Assembly (NCBI GenBank): GCA_009760885.1
Contig: CM019693.1
Span: 50,484,455-50,548,454 of the forward strand
Length of the DNA: 64,000 bases
DNA from: Achatina immaculata
Lineage: Eukaryota; Mollusca; Gastropoda; Stylommatophora; Achatinidae
Reading direction: 5' to 3'
The notes under the pieces were generated by a model. The model did not search any database and was not told where the DNA came from. It was given only the letters and a program-made list of their open reading frames with translations. Within the stretch, counting starts at the first letter, position 1. Every line of letters starts with the position of its first letter. A program made the position numbers and the translations under genes. Positions 10,577 to 21,330 of the stretch are shown one piece after another.

Positions 10577-11117
10577 TTTTGTTCTTCTTTTGCAATATCT
10601 TTCAGCTCAGTATTCCACCAAGTTATTATTTTCATTTCTCTACCTCCTTTTTTTTTAAATACATGTTTCTTCTGCAGCTGCAAAATGCTTGTTTGGAACA
10701 AGGTCCTCTTCCACTGATTTTGTTTCTATAGGTAAGTTTATGAAGAATTCTCTTATTTTCTTCTTTCACATTCTCTTCCCTGAGCTTGCTTAGTTTTACT
10801 GTTCTGCTTGTCTTCTTGTGAGTTCTGTTATGGCTTTCCCTGTATGCTTTGATAGCCACTACTACTTCTTTATGGTTTGTACATGACCTCATCAATGACT
10901 GACCTTTTCTTGTTGTTCCTTGCTAGTATGAAATTGATTTAGCTTCTGCAGGTCAAATCATTCCATTTGTACCAGCTATATATTAGGAAGTTTCTGGCGT
11001 TTGAAGAGTGTATCAGTGATAAAAACATCATGCTGGCTGCACAGTTCTAGGAGTCAGCTACAGTTTTCATTTATAATGCACTGCTGATCACTGAAGCCAC
11101 TGAGATTATCTGTTACT
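10577..11117 (-). repeat. Internal LINE-B duplication, copy B
   Basis: Partner of 9380-9904. The junction at about 10557-10577 fuses '...KDIAKEEQ' of the linker to 'NVIIMGDFNARLG' of the second endonuclease copy. Confidence 0.85.
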
Positions 11118-11275
11118 TCTGTTCTACTTGTTCCCAGTCTTACATTGTCAGTGGATACCATGTTCTACTTGTTCCCAGTCTTACATTGTCAGTGGATGCC
11201 ATGTTCTACTAGTTCCCAGTCTTACATTGTCAGTTGATGCCATGTTCTACTTGTTCCCAGTCTTGCATTGAAGTC
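11118..11275. repeat. 42-bp minisatellite, short second array
   Basis: Four units of the same 42-bp sequence as 9905-10556, in the parental position after GDFN of LINE-B. Confidence 0.88.
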
Positions 11276-11689
11276 CCCCATGATTATAACATTTTCCTCT
11301 TCACTTTTGTTGTTTAGTGTATCATGGAGGTTGCCAACTCCTCACATTCTTCCTCCATGTCTGCTGCATTACAAGGAGCATACATTTGTACGTTGGTTGT
11401 GGTCTCTTCATTTTCTTTTATTTAAACAGTTATAATTCTTTCTGATATGTATTTTATTTTCAGGATTTTGTCAGCGATAGCTGGTTCTATGATCATTCCG
11501 ACAGCCTGTTTTGCTCTCTCCTGTTCACTGATCCCAGAGTATACAGCATTTTCGGTGTGATTGTTTACAGTCAGCTGATCGCACTAGGAGTTCTTGGAAT
11601 AGGTGAAAGTATACTTGTCTTTCACCCTGCAAGAAGAACTTCATCGGTTTTGTCAGTAGAGCATTCACCGTTTTAAATATAATGGAATA

Positions 11690-11830
11690 CTTTACAAACA
11701 TCAGCCGAGGAACACTTTAAAAACATCAACCGAGGAACACTTTAAAAACATCAGCCGAGGAACACTTTAAAAACATCAGCCGAGAAACACTTTAAAAACA
11801 TCAGCCGAGGAACACTTTAAAAACATCAGC
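11690..11830. repeat. 25-bp minisatellite
   Basis: Five to six units of cagccgaggaacactttaaa plus AACAT. Confidence 0.92.
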
Positions 11831-11894
11831 AGAAAGAAAATGTTTCTACTTCATTTGTGGAGAGATTTCATCTTCACAAACTGCTCACATGGAG

Positions 11895-12390
11895 AACCTC
11901 ATTCAAACTGGCTGATTCTACTTCTTGAAAATCAACCTGCTGGCTCATTCTCCTTCTTGAAAATCAACCTACTGGCTCATTCTCCTTCTTGAAAATCAAC
12001 CTACTGGACGATTCTCTTTCATGAAAATCAACCTACTGGACGATTTCTCCTTCATGAAAATCAGCCTACTGGCTGATCCTCCTTCATAAAAATCAATCTA
12101 CTGGCTGATCTTCCTTCATAAAAATCAATCTACTGGCTGATTTTCCTTCATAAAAATCATTCTACTGGCTGATTTTCCTTCATAAAAATCAATCTACTGG
12201 CTGATTTTCCTTCATAAAAATCAATCTACTGGCTGATTTTCCTTCATAAAAATCAATCTACTGGCTGATCCTCCTTCATAAAAATCAATCTACTGGCTGA
12301 TCTTCCTTCATAAAAATCAATCTACTGGCTGATTTTCCTTCATAAAAATCAGTCTACTGGCTGATTTTCCTTCATAAAAATCAACCTTGT
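11895..12390. repeat. 32-bp minisatellite
   Basis: About 15 units of tctactggctgattttcctt plus CATAAAAATCAA. Confidence 0.93.
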
Positions 12391-12559
12391 GGCAGGTTAT
12401 CCTCCAGCCGATTGCTCTGGGCACTTTTTACTTGATTTTTGATAATACAAACCGGTTACAGTAAACGTCGACCTAGAAAAGTTTCTGTTTTTTTTTTATT
12501 TTTTAAATAGGTAACTTGCCGGTAACTGGCAGTTAACACGATCTGTGTTCAAGTGTTTA

Positions 12560-12930
12560 CCTGTGAGTACACGGGACCTAGATGTAGGGTTTACCTGTGT
12601 GTACACGGGACCTAGATGTGGGGTTTACCTGTGTGTACACGGGACCTAGATGTGTGGTTTAACTGTGTGTACACGGGACCTAGATGTGTGGTTTAACTGT
12701 GTGTACATGGGACCTAGATGTGTGGTTTACCTGTGTGTACACGGGACCTAGATGTGTGGTTTAACTGTGTGTACACGGGAGATAGATGTGGGGTTTACCT
12801 GTGTGTACACGGGACCTAGATGTGGAGGTTACTTGTGTGTACACGAGACCCAGATGTAAGGTTTACCTGTGTGTACACATGAGATAGATGTGGGTTTGAC
12901 CTGTGTGTACATGCGACATAGACAGGCTAT
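12560..12930. repeat. 34-bp minisatellite, array 1
   Basis: About ten units of tgtgtggtttacctgtgtgt plus ACACGGGACCTAGA. The same unit forms the array at 14025-14640. Confidence 0.93.
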
Positions 12931-12949
12931 TAACTTTTGCTTTTCATTT

Positions 12950-13355
12950 CTCCAAAGTAACTACAACACTGATAGTTATCTTGCAATAAGATGTTCACTT
13001 ATTACATTTATCTTGTCATAAGTTGTTCAGTTGTTACATTTATTTTGTCATAGGTTGTTCAATTATTACATTTATCTTGTGATAAGTTGTTCAATTATTA
13101 CATTTATCTTGTTATAAGTTATTCAATTATTACATTTATATTGTCATAGGTTATTTAATTATTAAAGTTTTTCTTGTCTTGTTCAGTCGGTAGATTGTTC
13201 TTGTCATAAGTTGTTAAATTATTAGATTTATCTTGTCATAAGCTGTTAAATCGTTAGGTTTATCTTTTCATAAGTTGTTAAATTATTAGATTTATCTTGT
13301 CATAAGCTGTTAAATCGTTAGGTTTATCTTGTCATAAGTTGTTAAATTAGTAGAA
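12950..13355. repeat. 32-bp AT-rich minisatellite
   Basis: Units of ttattacatttatcttgtca plus TAAGTTGTTCAA. Duplicated at 14690-15080. Confidence 0.9.
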
Positions 13356-13683
13356 TTGTTTGTCTACCACGGCATCTAAACTCTTCCTTGCATGTTCCAA
13401 GAATGTTAATCTGTTAATTGCATTAGTTTCTAGATACTACATCAGCTTTTAATGTCCGCTATCGATCCTTCACTTGATGTGTTTGCCTAATTACACGTTT
13501 ACATAGTAGAACTTGTAGAATCTGTGCCGGCGCTGACTTTCCTTCATGTGCCTGCTACTTCTGTGTCCTTGTCCATGTTTGTTTAATGTCGAAGGTCACT
13601 TGCCTCAGATTATTCTAATTCTTATTATAGTAATGTAGTAATCATGGTGGTGCTGTTGGTGATATAAGTAGTGATAATGGTGC
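13356..13683. other. Unassigned sequence, duplicated at about 15078-15405
   Basis: Single-copy-like DNA shared between the two halves of the local duplication (offset 1722 bp). No gene seen. Confidence 0.6.
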
Positions 13684-14024
13684 CTTTGAATGTAAATGCT
13701 ACAGAAGAGTTCTCCAAATATCGTGGACACAAAAAAGAACAAATATATCTATACTACAAGAACTTAGTATTGAAGAAGGCTGGCTAGTAAAGAGGATTAA
13801 AGAGAGAAAACTTAAATATTTTGGACACATTAAACGTCATGATAATTTAGAGAAGACCGTATTGGAAGAATACATAATGGGAAAAAGAAAAAGAGGAAGA
13901 CCAAGACGAAGATGGCTGCAAGACATCGTTGAGGATCTGGAAATGGATGCAACAGCAGCAGGCCATCTTGCTCACAACCGAGAGGCCTACAGGAGAGCTG
14001 TTTGGGAGGCAAAGTTCCGCACGG
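13684..14024 (+). mobile_element. LINE-A 3' end, first copy (cut at junction)
   Basis: An open frame from 13697 encodes the LINE C-terminal tail: 'RRVLQISWTQKRTN', 'RKLKYFGHIKRHD', 'KRKRGRPRRRWLQDI' and 'NREAYRRAVWEAKFR'. It is broken at 14024, where it joins the 34-bp array with GGGAC microhomology. The complete version is at 15406-15770. Confidence 0.85.
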
Positions 14025-14640
14025 GACCTAGATGTGTGGTTTAACTGTGTGTACATGGGACCTAGATGTGTGGTTTACCTGTGTGTACACGAGACCTAGA
14101 TGTGTGGTTTACCTGTGTGTACACGGGACCTAGATGTGTGGTTTATCTGTGTGTACACGTGACCTAGATGTGGGGTTTACCTGTGTCTACACGGGACCTA
14201 GATGTGTGGTTTACCTGTGTGTACACGGGACCTAGATGTGTGGTTTACCTGTGTGTGCACGGGACCTAGATGTGTGGTTTACCTGTGTCTACACGGGACC
14301 TAGATGTGTGGTTTACCTGTGTGTACACGGGACCTAGATGTGTGGTTTACCTGTGTGTACACGAGACCTAGAGGTGGAGTTTACCTGTGTGTACACGGGA
14401 CCTAGATGTGGGGTTTACCTGTGTGTACACGGGACCTAGATGTGTGGTTTACCTGTGTGTACACGGGACCTAGATGTGGAGTTTACCTGTGTGTACACGG
14501 GACCATGATGTGTGGTTTACCTGTGTGTACACGGGAGATAGATGTGGAGGTTACTTGTGTGTACACGAGACCCAGGTGTGTGGTTTACCTGTGTGTACAC
14601 ATGAGATAGATGTGGGTTTGACCTGTGTGTACATGCGACA
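14025..14640. repeat. 34-bp minisatellite, array 2
   Basis: About 18 units of the unit in 12560-12930. It has about eight more units than array 1, although the flanks are nearly identical. Confidence 0.93.
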
Positions 14641-14689
14641 TAGACAGGCTATTAACTTTTGCTTTTCATTTCTCCAAAGTAAATACAAC

Positions 14690-15080
14690 ACTGATAGTTA
14701 TCTTGCAATAAGATGTTCACTTATTACATTTATCTTGTCATAAGTTGTTCAGTTGTTACATTTATCTTGTTATAAGTTATTCAATTATTACATTTATCTT
14801 GTCATAGGTTGTTCAGTTATTACATTTATCTTGTTATAAGTTATTCAATTATTACATTTATATTGTCATAGGTTATTTAATTATTAAAGTTTTTCTTGTC
14901 TTGTTCAGTTGGTAGATTGTTCTTGTCATAAGTTGTTAAATTATTAGATTTATCTTGTCATAAGCTGTTAAATCGTTAGGTTTATCTTTTCATAAGTTGT
15001 TAAATTATTAGATTTATCTTGTCATAAGCTGTTAAATCGTTAGGTTTATCTTGTCATAAGTTGTTAAATTAGTAGAATTG
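14690..15080. repeat. 32-bp AT-rich minisatellite, second copy
   Basis: Second copy of the array at 12950-13355, offset about 1722 bp. Confidence 0.88.
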
Positions 15081-15405
15081 TTTGTCTACCACGGCATCTA
15101 AACTCTTCCTTGCATGTTCCAAGAATGTTAATCTGTTAATTGCATTAGTTTCTAGATACTACATCAGCTTTTAATGTCCGCTATCGATCCTTCACTTGAT
15201 GTGTTTGCCTAATTACACGTTTACATAGTAGAACTTGTAGAATCTGTGCCGGCGCTGACTTTCCTTCATGTGCCTGCTACTTCTGTGTCCTTGTCCATGT
15301 TTGTTTAATGTCGAAGGTCACTTGCCTCAGATTATTCTAATTCTTATTATAGTAATGTAGTAATCATAGTGGTGCTGTTGGTGATATAAGTAGTGATAAT
15401 GGTGC

Positions 15406-15770
15406 CTTTGAATGTAAATGCTACAGAAGAGTTCTCCAAATATCGTGGACACAAAAAAGAACAAATATATCTATACTACAAGAACTTAGTATTGAAGAAG
15501 GCTGGCTAGTAAAGAGGATTAAAGAGAGAAAACTTAAATATTTTGGACACATTAAACGTCATGATAATTTAGAGAAGACCGTATTGGAAGAATACATAAT
15601 GGGAAAAAGAAAAAGAGGAAGACCAAGACGAAGATGGCTGCAAGACATCGTTGAGGATCTGGAAATGGATGCAACAGCAGCAGGCCATCTTGCTCACAAC
15701 CGAGAGGCCTACAGGAGAGCTGTTTGGGAGGCAAAGTTCCGCAAGGGACATGCAAATGAATGAATGAATG
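15406..15770 (+). mobile_element. LINE-A 3' end, complete with (TGAA)n tail
   Basis: The same coding tail as 13684-14024, here ending '...KFRKGHANE' and stop, followed by (TGAA)n. An 8-bp direct repeat aatggtgc flanks it (15398-15405 and 15771-15778), consistent with a target-site duplication. A third, minus-strand member is at 31669-33853. It is 5' truncated and has no catalytic RT motifs. Confidence 0.83.
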
Positions 15771-15974
15771 AATGGTGCTGTTAGCGTTGTGTTGATGATA
15801 CAAACAGTGATAATGGCGGTGTAAATCAGTGTTTCCCAAACTGGGCGATAACGCCTCTTGTGGGCGTTGTAAAGGACCAGGGCGATACGGCGAAACACAA
15901 AGGGGCATGGGGGGGGGGGAAGAAAAAGGGGGCAGTAGGGGGACGTTGAGGAAAAACGAAGCAACAAATGGTGG

Positions 15975-16904
15975 CAGTAATACCTTCCTTCTTAGAAGGG
16001 GACAGTAAAATCTTCTTTCTTAGAAGGGGACAGTAAAATCTTCTTTCTTACACGGGGACAGTAAAATCTTCTTTCTTACACGGGGACAGTAAAATCTTCT
16101 TTCTTAGACGGGGACAGTAAAATCTTCTTTCTTAGACGGGGACAGTAAAATCTTCTTTCTTAGACGGGGACAGTAAAATCTTCTTTCTTAGAAGGGGACA
16201 GTAAAATCTTCTTTCTTAGAAGGGGACAGTAAAATCTTCTTTCTTAGAAAGGGACAGTAAAATCTTCTTTCTTAGATGGGGACAGTAATACCTTTATTCT
16301 TAGACGGGGACAGTAATACCTTTATTCTTAGACGGGGACAATAATACCTTTATTCTTAGACGGGGACAGTAATACCTTTATTCTTAGACGGGGACAGTAA
16401 TACCTTTATTCTTAGACGGGGACAGTAATACCTTTATTCTTAGACGGGGACAGTAATACCTTTATTCTTAGACGGGGGAGTAATAGTTTCTTTCTTAGAC
16501 TGGGACAATAATACCTTTATTCTTAGACGGGGGGAGTAATAGTTTCTTTCTTAGACTGGGACAATAATACCTTTATTCTTAGACGGGGGGAGTAATAGTT
16601 TCTTTCTTAGACTGGGACAATAATACCTTTATTCTTAGACGGGGGGAGTAATAGTTTCTTTCTTAGACTGGGACAATAATACCTTTATTCTTAGACGGGG
16701 GGAGTAATAGTTTCTTTCTTAGACGGGGACAGTAATACCTTTATTCTTAGACGGGGGGAGTAATAGTTTCTTTCTTAGACTGGGACAATAATACCTTTAT
16801 TCTTAGACGGGGGGAGTAATAGTTTCTTTCTTAGACTGGGACAATAATACCTTTATTCTTAGACGGGGGGAGTAATAGCTTCCTTCTTAGACAGGGACAG
16901 TAAT
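15975..16904. repeat. 28-bp minisatellite inside hAT element
   Basis: About 33 units of gacggggacagtaaaatctt plus CTTTCTTA, with at least three variant classes arranged in blocks (aaaatcttctt, aatacctttatt, and an alternating aatagtttc class). Confidence 0.93.
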
Positions 16905-18222
16905 CTTCTTCTTCGTTTGCTTCTACCACCAAGACCGCCCTGTGATCCTACTGAATTTACTCCCGTGCTCTTCGATAGGTCCTGTGGTCCCCCCTGTGGT
17001 CCCCGAAAGGACTACACGAGATCCACGAGAGGTTCAGAGTATCGCAGGGCTTGAGCCTGTATTCTTGGTGGGTCACAGAAGCGGGATTGCGTGACACCGT
17101 GGTTTTCATTGCACCAGTTTAGTCTAGAGTTGGACTTTCTCACCGGAAAACCTCGACGTGTTTAGGATATCAGTATATCCCCGCTGGGTGAGAAGTGGTT
17201 GCCCATCCACCCTAGAGTTTGACTTTCTCACCTGAAAATCTCGACGTGTTTTGGGATACATGTGTATCCCCGCTGGGTGAGAGGTGGTTGCCCATCCAGT
17301 CCAGCGTTGGACTTTCTCACCGAAAAACCTCAGCGCGATTAGGATACACATACATCCCCACCGGGTGAGAGGTGGCTGCCTATCTAGACTGCCCTGGTCC
17401 AGTGTCTCCGACTTCAGCATTTTGTGGTCGTGGTCGCTACCCTTCCTAGTTGTGACCATGACAGAGCTTTTGTCCAGAAGGACGAATCCTCGCCACTAGT
17501 GACTTCCACCCCTGGGTTGAGCCGGTTTAGGCATAATATCCCAGTATGGGCGTGTTTAGGATGTGACCGACCTCTAGACTGGAGGTACCGTGACATGTCT
17601 AGCCATCAAGTTTCACCCCTTGTGTGTGCCGGTTTAGGCATATTTCACCAGTGTAGGTGTATTTCGGACGTGGCCGGCCTCTAGAGCAGAGGTGCCGTGG
17701 TATGAGCAGTAATTGTTTTACGCATTTTCTTCATTGGCTGGGAGGATCTTCACTCCATGCGCGGCATCCGAAGAGTCTCGCCAGCAGTTAAGCCGGTTCA
17801 GACATTTTGCCCGATATGAGTGCACTTAGGACGTGGCCGACCTCCAGACCAGAGGTGCTGTGATTTGACTACTGTTTACTTCGCTTAAACCCTTCTTTCA
17901 CCTTTTCCACAGTGGTGCCGCGCGGCAACCCCATTCGCACATTTCTTCACTTGCCGGGAGGAGCCCTACTACACGCACGGCAGCTGAAGAATCTTGCCAG
18001 CAGCGGTAGATGAGCTACCAAGCATGACTCTCATCTACTTGAAGCGCCTGGTTTTCAGGCGCCAGATATTCGCCTTCCCTCCTTCTCCTGTCAGTTTGAA
18101 CAGTTCGGCCACGAGAAGGTCAGGAGCTGGACTTGACTGTCAGAAGCTATTTGAGACGCACGCCACTGGAGTGGAGAGAGTATTCTCCACCCCACCTCAT
18201 GCAATAACAGTCCTTAGAACCG
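16905..18222 (-). mobile_element. Composite retroposon, copy 3, with non-rRNA head
   Basis: It has the same (GAA)n tail, the same three-prime block, ~90-bp and ~105-bp subrepeats and cacgcacggcagctgaa segment as copies 1 and 2. At about 17999, exactly where those copies enter 18S rRNA, this copy continues into ~220 bp of different sequence. An 11-bp direct repeat gggacagtaat flanks it (16894-16904 and 18223-18233), though that motif is also part of the surrounding array unit. It is shorter than copies 1 and 2. Confidence 0.8.
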
Positions 18223-18387
18223 GGGACAGTAATATCTTTCTTCTTAGGCGGCGACACTAGTATATTCCTTCTTAGACGGGGAGCAGTAAAACCTTTCTTC
18301 TTAGACAGGGGAGCAGTAATACTTTCCTTCTTAGACGGCGGGCAGTAATACCTTCCTTATTAGATGGGGGACAGTAATACCTTCCTT
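18223..18387. repeat. 28-bp minisatellite, right part
   Basis: Five to six degenerate units continuing the array at 15975-16904 beyond the composite insertion. Confidence 0.85.
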
Positions 18388-18453
18388 CTTAGCAGTTTTC
18401 AATCGGATATTGAGAAACCTATGTCCCTAAATGAAACTCATCCATCACATTGA
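18388..18453 (+). pseudogene. hAT transposase C-terminus remnant
   Basis: A 21-codon frame reads 'LSSFQSDIEKPM' then ends 'HPSH' and TGA. A short Ser/His-terminated tail of this kind is usual at the C-terminus of ZBED/SCAND3-like hAT transposases. Its position next to the right end of the element and its orientation fit. An AATAAA follows at about 18463. The remnant is too short for certainty. Confidence 0.55.
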
Positions 18454-18689
18454 AAGCTGAGAAAATAAAGCAGTAAGTTGGTTATAAATGTACTCCTTCA
18501 TACTGTTAAATAAACTGGTTTTCTGACTAAAGTTTTTAGTTGTGTAAGTCATATCCTAGTTTAACAGGTCATTGTACGAATAGTACATAACTGGGGATGG
18601 GGGGGGGGGGGTTGGATGGAGTGGGGGTGTTTAGGGTAGGGTCTGTAAGAAAAGGGGGCGGCGGCCGAACAAGTCTGGGAAACACTGCT

Positions 18690-19045
18690 CTATATGTTAT
18701 GTTAGTCATGTAATCTGTCAAGATTTTTCTGAGACAGTAAGAAATATATCATGAGATGATTGTATCCTGATATTATCAACACGAAATGTATCATGAGATG
18801 ACTGTATCCTCATATTATCCTGATATTATAAATAACGTTTCATGTGATAACAACAGCAGTGATTTTTTTGTGGTAGATGAGGATGATGATAACGATGGTG
18901 ATGAGTATGATTTTGATGATAATGATGAGTATAGTGTTGATGATATTGTTTTAGTTACTAGCAACACGTTGTTGATGACTATATCAACTATAACGGTGAT
19001 GATGTTAACGATAAATATTGATGACTTTGTGATGACGATGTTTCT
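18690..19045. other. Unassigned, with GAT-rich low complexity
   Basis: A 46-bp direct repeat (tatcatgagatgactgtatc) lies at 18748-18830. GAT-rich simple sequence from 18870 gives an acidic open frame that I do not regard as a gene. Confidence 0.6.
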
Positions 19046-19049
19046 GAGA

Positions 19050-19262
19050 TGATCGATGGGATAGTTATGATAGATGTTATGATAGATGTTATGATAGATG
19101 TTATGATTGATAGATGTTATAATAGATGTTATGATAGATGTTATGATTGATAGATGTTATAATAGATGTTATGATAGATGTTATGATAGATGTTATGATA
19201 GATGTTATAATTGATAGATGTTATGATAGATGTTGTGATTGATAGATGTTATGATGTTGATG
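19050..19262. repeat. 12-bp minisatellite (atgatagatgtt)n
   Basis: About 17 units of atgatagatgtt with interspersed atgattgatagatgtt variants. Confidence 0.93.
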
Positions 19263-19469
19263 ACAGGGGAGATAATACTAAGAGGAAATGTAGTACATAA
19301 CAGTAGAAATAATTAAACCAAGAAGGTCTAGTGATAAAACTAACAAAATGACTTCAAGTAGAGCCACAACAGTTATAATCTGTTCAGTCATAAGTCATCA
19401 GTCATATCAGTCATCGTCAGGACGTTTTAGGAGATATCTCAAACACAAACAAGAAAGGTTAGCGGTCTC

Positions 19470-19840
19470 GATATAGAGAAACAGTCAACAACACAACATC
19501 CAGAGCTAGCACATAGAGAAACAGTCAACAACACAACATCCAGAGCTAGCACATAGAGAAACAGTCAACAACACAACATCCAGAGCTAGCACATAGAGAA
19601 ACAGTCAACAACACAACATCCAGAGCTAGCACATAGAGAAACAGTCAACAACACAACATCCAGAGCTAGCACATAGAGAAACAGTCAACAACACAACATC
19701 CAGAGCTAGCACATAGAGAAACAGTCAACAACACAACATCCATAGCTAGCACATAGAGAAACAGTCAACAACACAACATCCAGAGCTAGCACATAGAGAA
19801 ACAGTCAACAACACAACATCCAGAGCTAGCACATAGAGAA
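19470..19840. repeat. 40-bp minisatellite within dispersed repeat D
   Basis: About nine units of acatagagaaacagtcaaca plus ACACAACATCCAGAGCTAGC. The unit is the left part of the dispersed repeat that continues at 19841. Confidence 0.93.
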
Positions 19841-19935
19841 ACAAGTAGAACACTAGAACTTACATTTCATTGTCGAGAACGTTCTCTAGCTCGTGTATCA
19901 AATAGCAACCAAGAGAGGCAACTGCGTCGAGCAAG
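19841..19935. repeat. Dispersed repeat D, copy A
   Basis: The segment aaacaagtagaacactagaa...ctcgtgtatcaaatagcaac...ctgcgtcgagcaag recurs at 52084-52210 and in expanded form at 60263-60750. No terminal repeats or coding capacity identified. Confidence 0.8.
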
Positions 19936-20736
19936 CTGTTTTATAATCAATATGTGTACAAAATATTTGCAGTGAAAAGTATTTATTACGGGATAATTTG
20001 TATAGCATACTCTGGTATTGATTGTTCACGAAATTCTACAAATTATGATAACAAATTGCGATCAAGCTGGGCGATAAGGAAAACAATTTGAAAATAATCC
20101 AACCCATTAAAATTAATAATGCAATTTAAATGGCATAACTAACTACTAGAAACTTGTTATTTGCTCATACAGTTTTTGCGTGATGTAAACTTGCGGCACC
20201 ATACATACAAACTTGTGACGGTTGAGTCAGTTTAGTCAAGTTTGTATGTTCTACAAATTACCGTACTTCCTGCAACAAGCTCCAAGCCCCGCCGTGTAGG
20301 ACGCGGGTGTACTTTGGGGACGCACAAGGGGAAAACAAAAACAAAATCTCCATGAACTTCATAGTTGTGCCCGCTGTTGTATGTTGTATGTTGTATGCTG
20401 CTGGATATCCTCCTTTGACTTGTTCTGTGGTCAGCGTATAACAAAGTGCCTTGTACCCTGGAGCTATGATTATAATTATGAAGATACTATACTTATAGGG
20501 CTTAATTCAAATAATTTTTTAAATGTTAGGAAATTTAGAGAGCAGGGTAGAAAACCGATTCCCACGATACTAGAGAAAGACGGATACGACTGGGCGCTTC
20601 CAAAAGTAAACAAAAGAGATAAGACACTTAGAGAAGGGCAGACACGATGACGGCGAGGAAGAGATGAGATAAGGAAAGACGCTAGTAAGTACAATAGGTT
20701 GGCATGACCTTTCCGTCAATACCGGGTGGCGACAGA
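19936..20736. other. Unassigned intergenic sequence
   Basis: An 89-codon plus-strand frame at 20381-20650 has no recognisable domain and no splice context; I do not call it. Confidence 0.45.
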
Positions 20737-20990
20737 TAGGCAGCTGACCAGACTAGTGATCAGTCAACAGCAACAGGTAGGTGGCTGACCAGACTAGTGA
20801 TCAGTCAACAGCAACAGGTAGGTGGCTGACCAGACTAGTGATCAGTCAACAGCGACATGTAGGTGGTTGAACAGACTAGTGATCAGTCAACAGCGACATG
20901 TAGGTGGTTGACCAGACTAGTGATCAGTCAACAGCGACATGTAGGTGGTTGAACAGACTAGTGATCAGTCAACAGCGACAGATAGAAAAT
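20737..20990. repeat. 41-bp minisatellite
   Basis: About six units of gtaggtggctgaccagacta plus GTGATCAGTCAACAGCAACAG. The ACTAGT core is flanked by TGAC...GTCA, an imperfect palindrome. Confidence 0.92.
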
Positions 20991-21119
20991 GCCAAAGGCA
21001 CGGGATGGACCTTCTTCGATAGCACAAAACTGACAGTCATGACTCAACAACCACTCGCTAACCAGTTATGAGAAACCAGTTATGAGAGGCGAGACTCCAA
21101 GATGAAACGAGAAAATAGA

Positions 21120-21330
21120 CAGAGAGACCTAGATATATAGAGCAAGATAAGACGGGAAGACACACCTAGATAGCTAGAACAAGATACGACGGGAAGACAT
21201 ACAGAGAGACTAAATAGCTAGAGCAAGATAAGACGGGAAGACATACAGAGAGACCTAGATAGCTAGAAAAAGATAAGATGGGAAGACACACAGAGAGACC
21301 TAGACAGGTAGAGCAAGACCTGGAGAGATA
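21120..21330. repeat. 45-bp purine-rich minisatellite
   Basis: About 4.5 units of aagataagacgggaagacat plus ACAGAGAGACCTAGATAGCTAGAGC. Confidence 0.9.

Larger units (their letters stand above)
7601..11680 (-). mobile_element. LINE-B: degenerate non-LTR retrotransposon
   Basis: Minus-strand order: endonuclease N-part (about 11660-11290, 'QMYAPCNAADMEEEC', then 'IIMGDFNARLG'), endonuclease C-part ('FITDTLFKRQKLPN'), linker, RT entry motif ('TPGCDGIPS', ~8960-9000), RT motif 'AYVDQGKPFDRVDRLW' (~8350-8400), a palm remnant, and KTEVMAIV (~7920). Frameshifts and stops throughout make it a pseudogene. It is enlarged by two internal minisatellites (42 bp and 53 bp) and a 1.2-kb internal tandem duplication, and it is split near its C-terminus by composite copy 1. 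The nearest known group is apurinic-endonuclease LINEs; exact clade unresolved. The 5' limit is judged from the start of the next array at about 11690. Confidence 0.82.
15827..18687 (+). mobile_element. Internally deleted hAT-type DNA transposon
   Basis: Terminal inverted repeats: left cagtgtttcccaaactgg (15827-15844), right reverse complement cagtgtttcccagacttg (to 18687), 15 of 18 identical. This is the usual hAT end sequence (CAGTGTTTCCCA). The flanking octamers gtgtaaat and ctctatat match at only 5 positions, so the 8-bp target duplication is degraded or absent. The only coding remnant is a transposase C-terminus at 18388-18453. The interior is replaced by a 28-bp minisatellite and composite retroposon copy 3. 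It cannot move by itself. Confidence 0.78.

Noticed and set aside
17999..18065. tRNA-like fold in the head of composite copy 3
   Set aside because: Two short hairpins are present, but there is no T-loop sequence or acceptor stem.
20381..20650. Small plus-strand gene of 89 codons
   Set aside because: No domain, signal or splice support; the first half is low-complexity and composition is like the surroundings.
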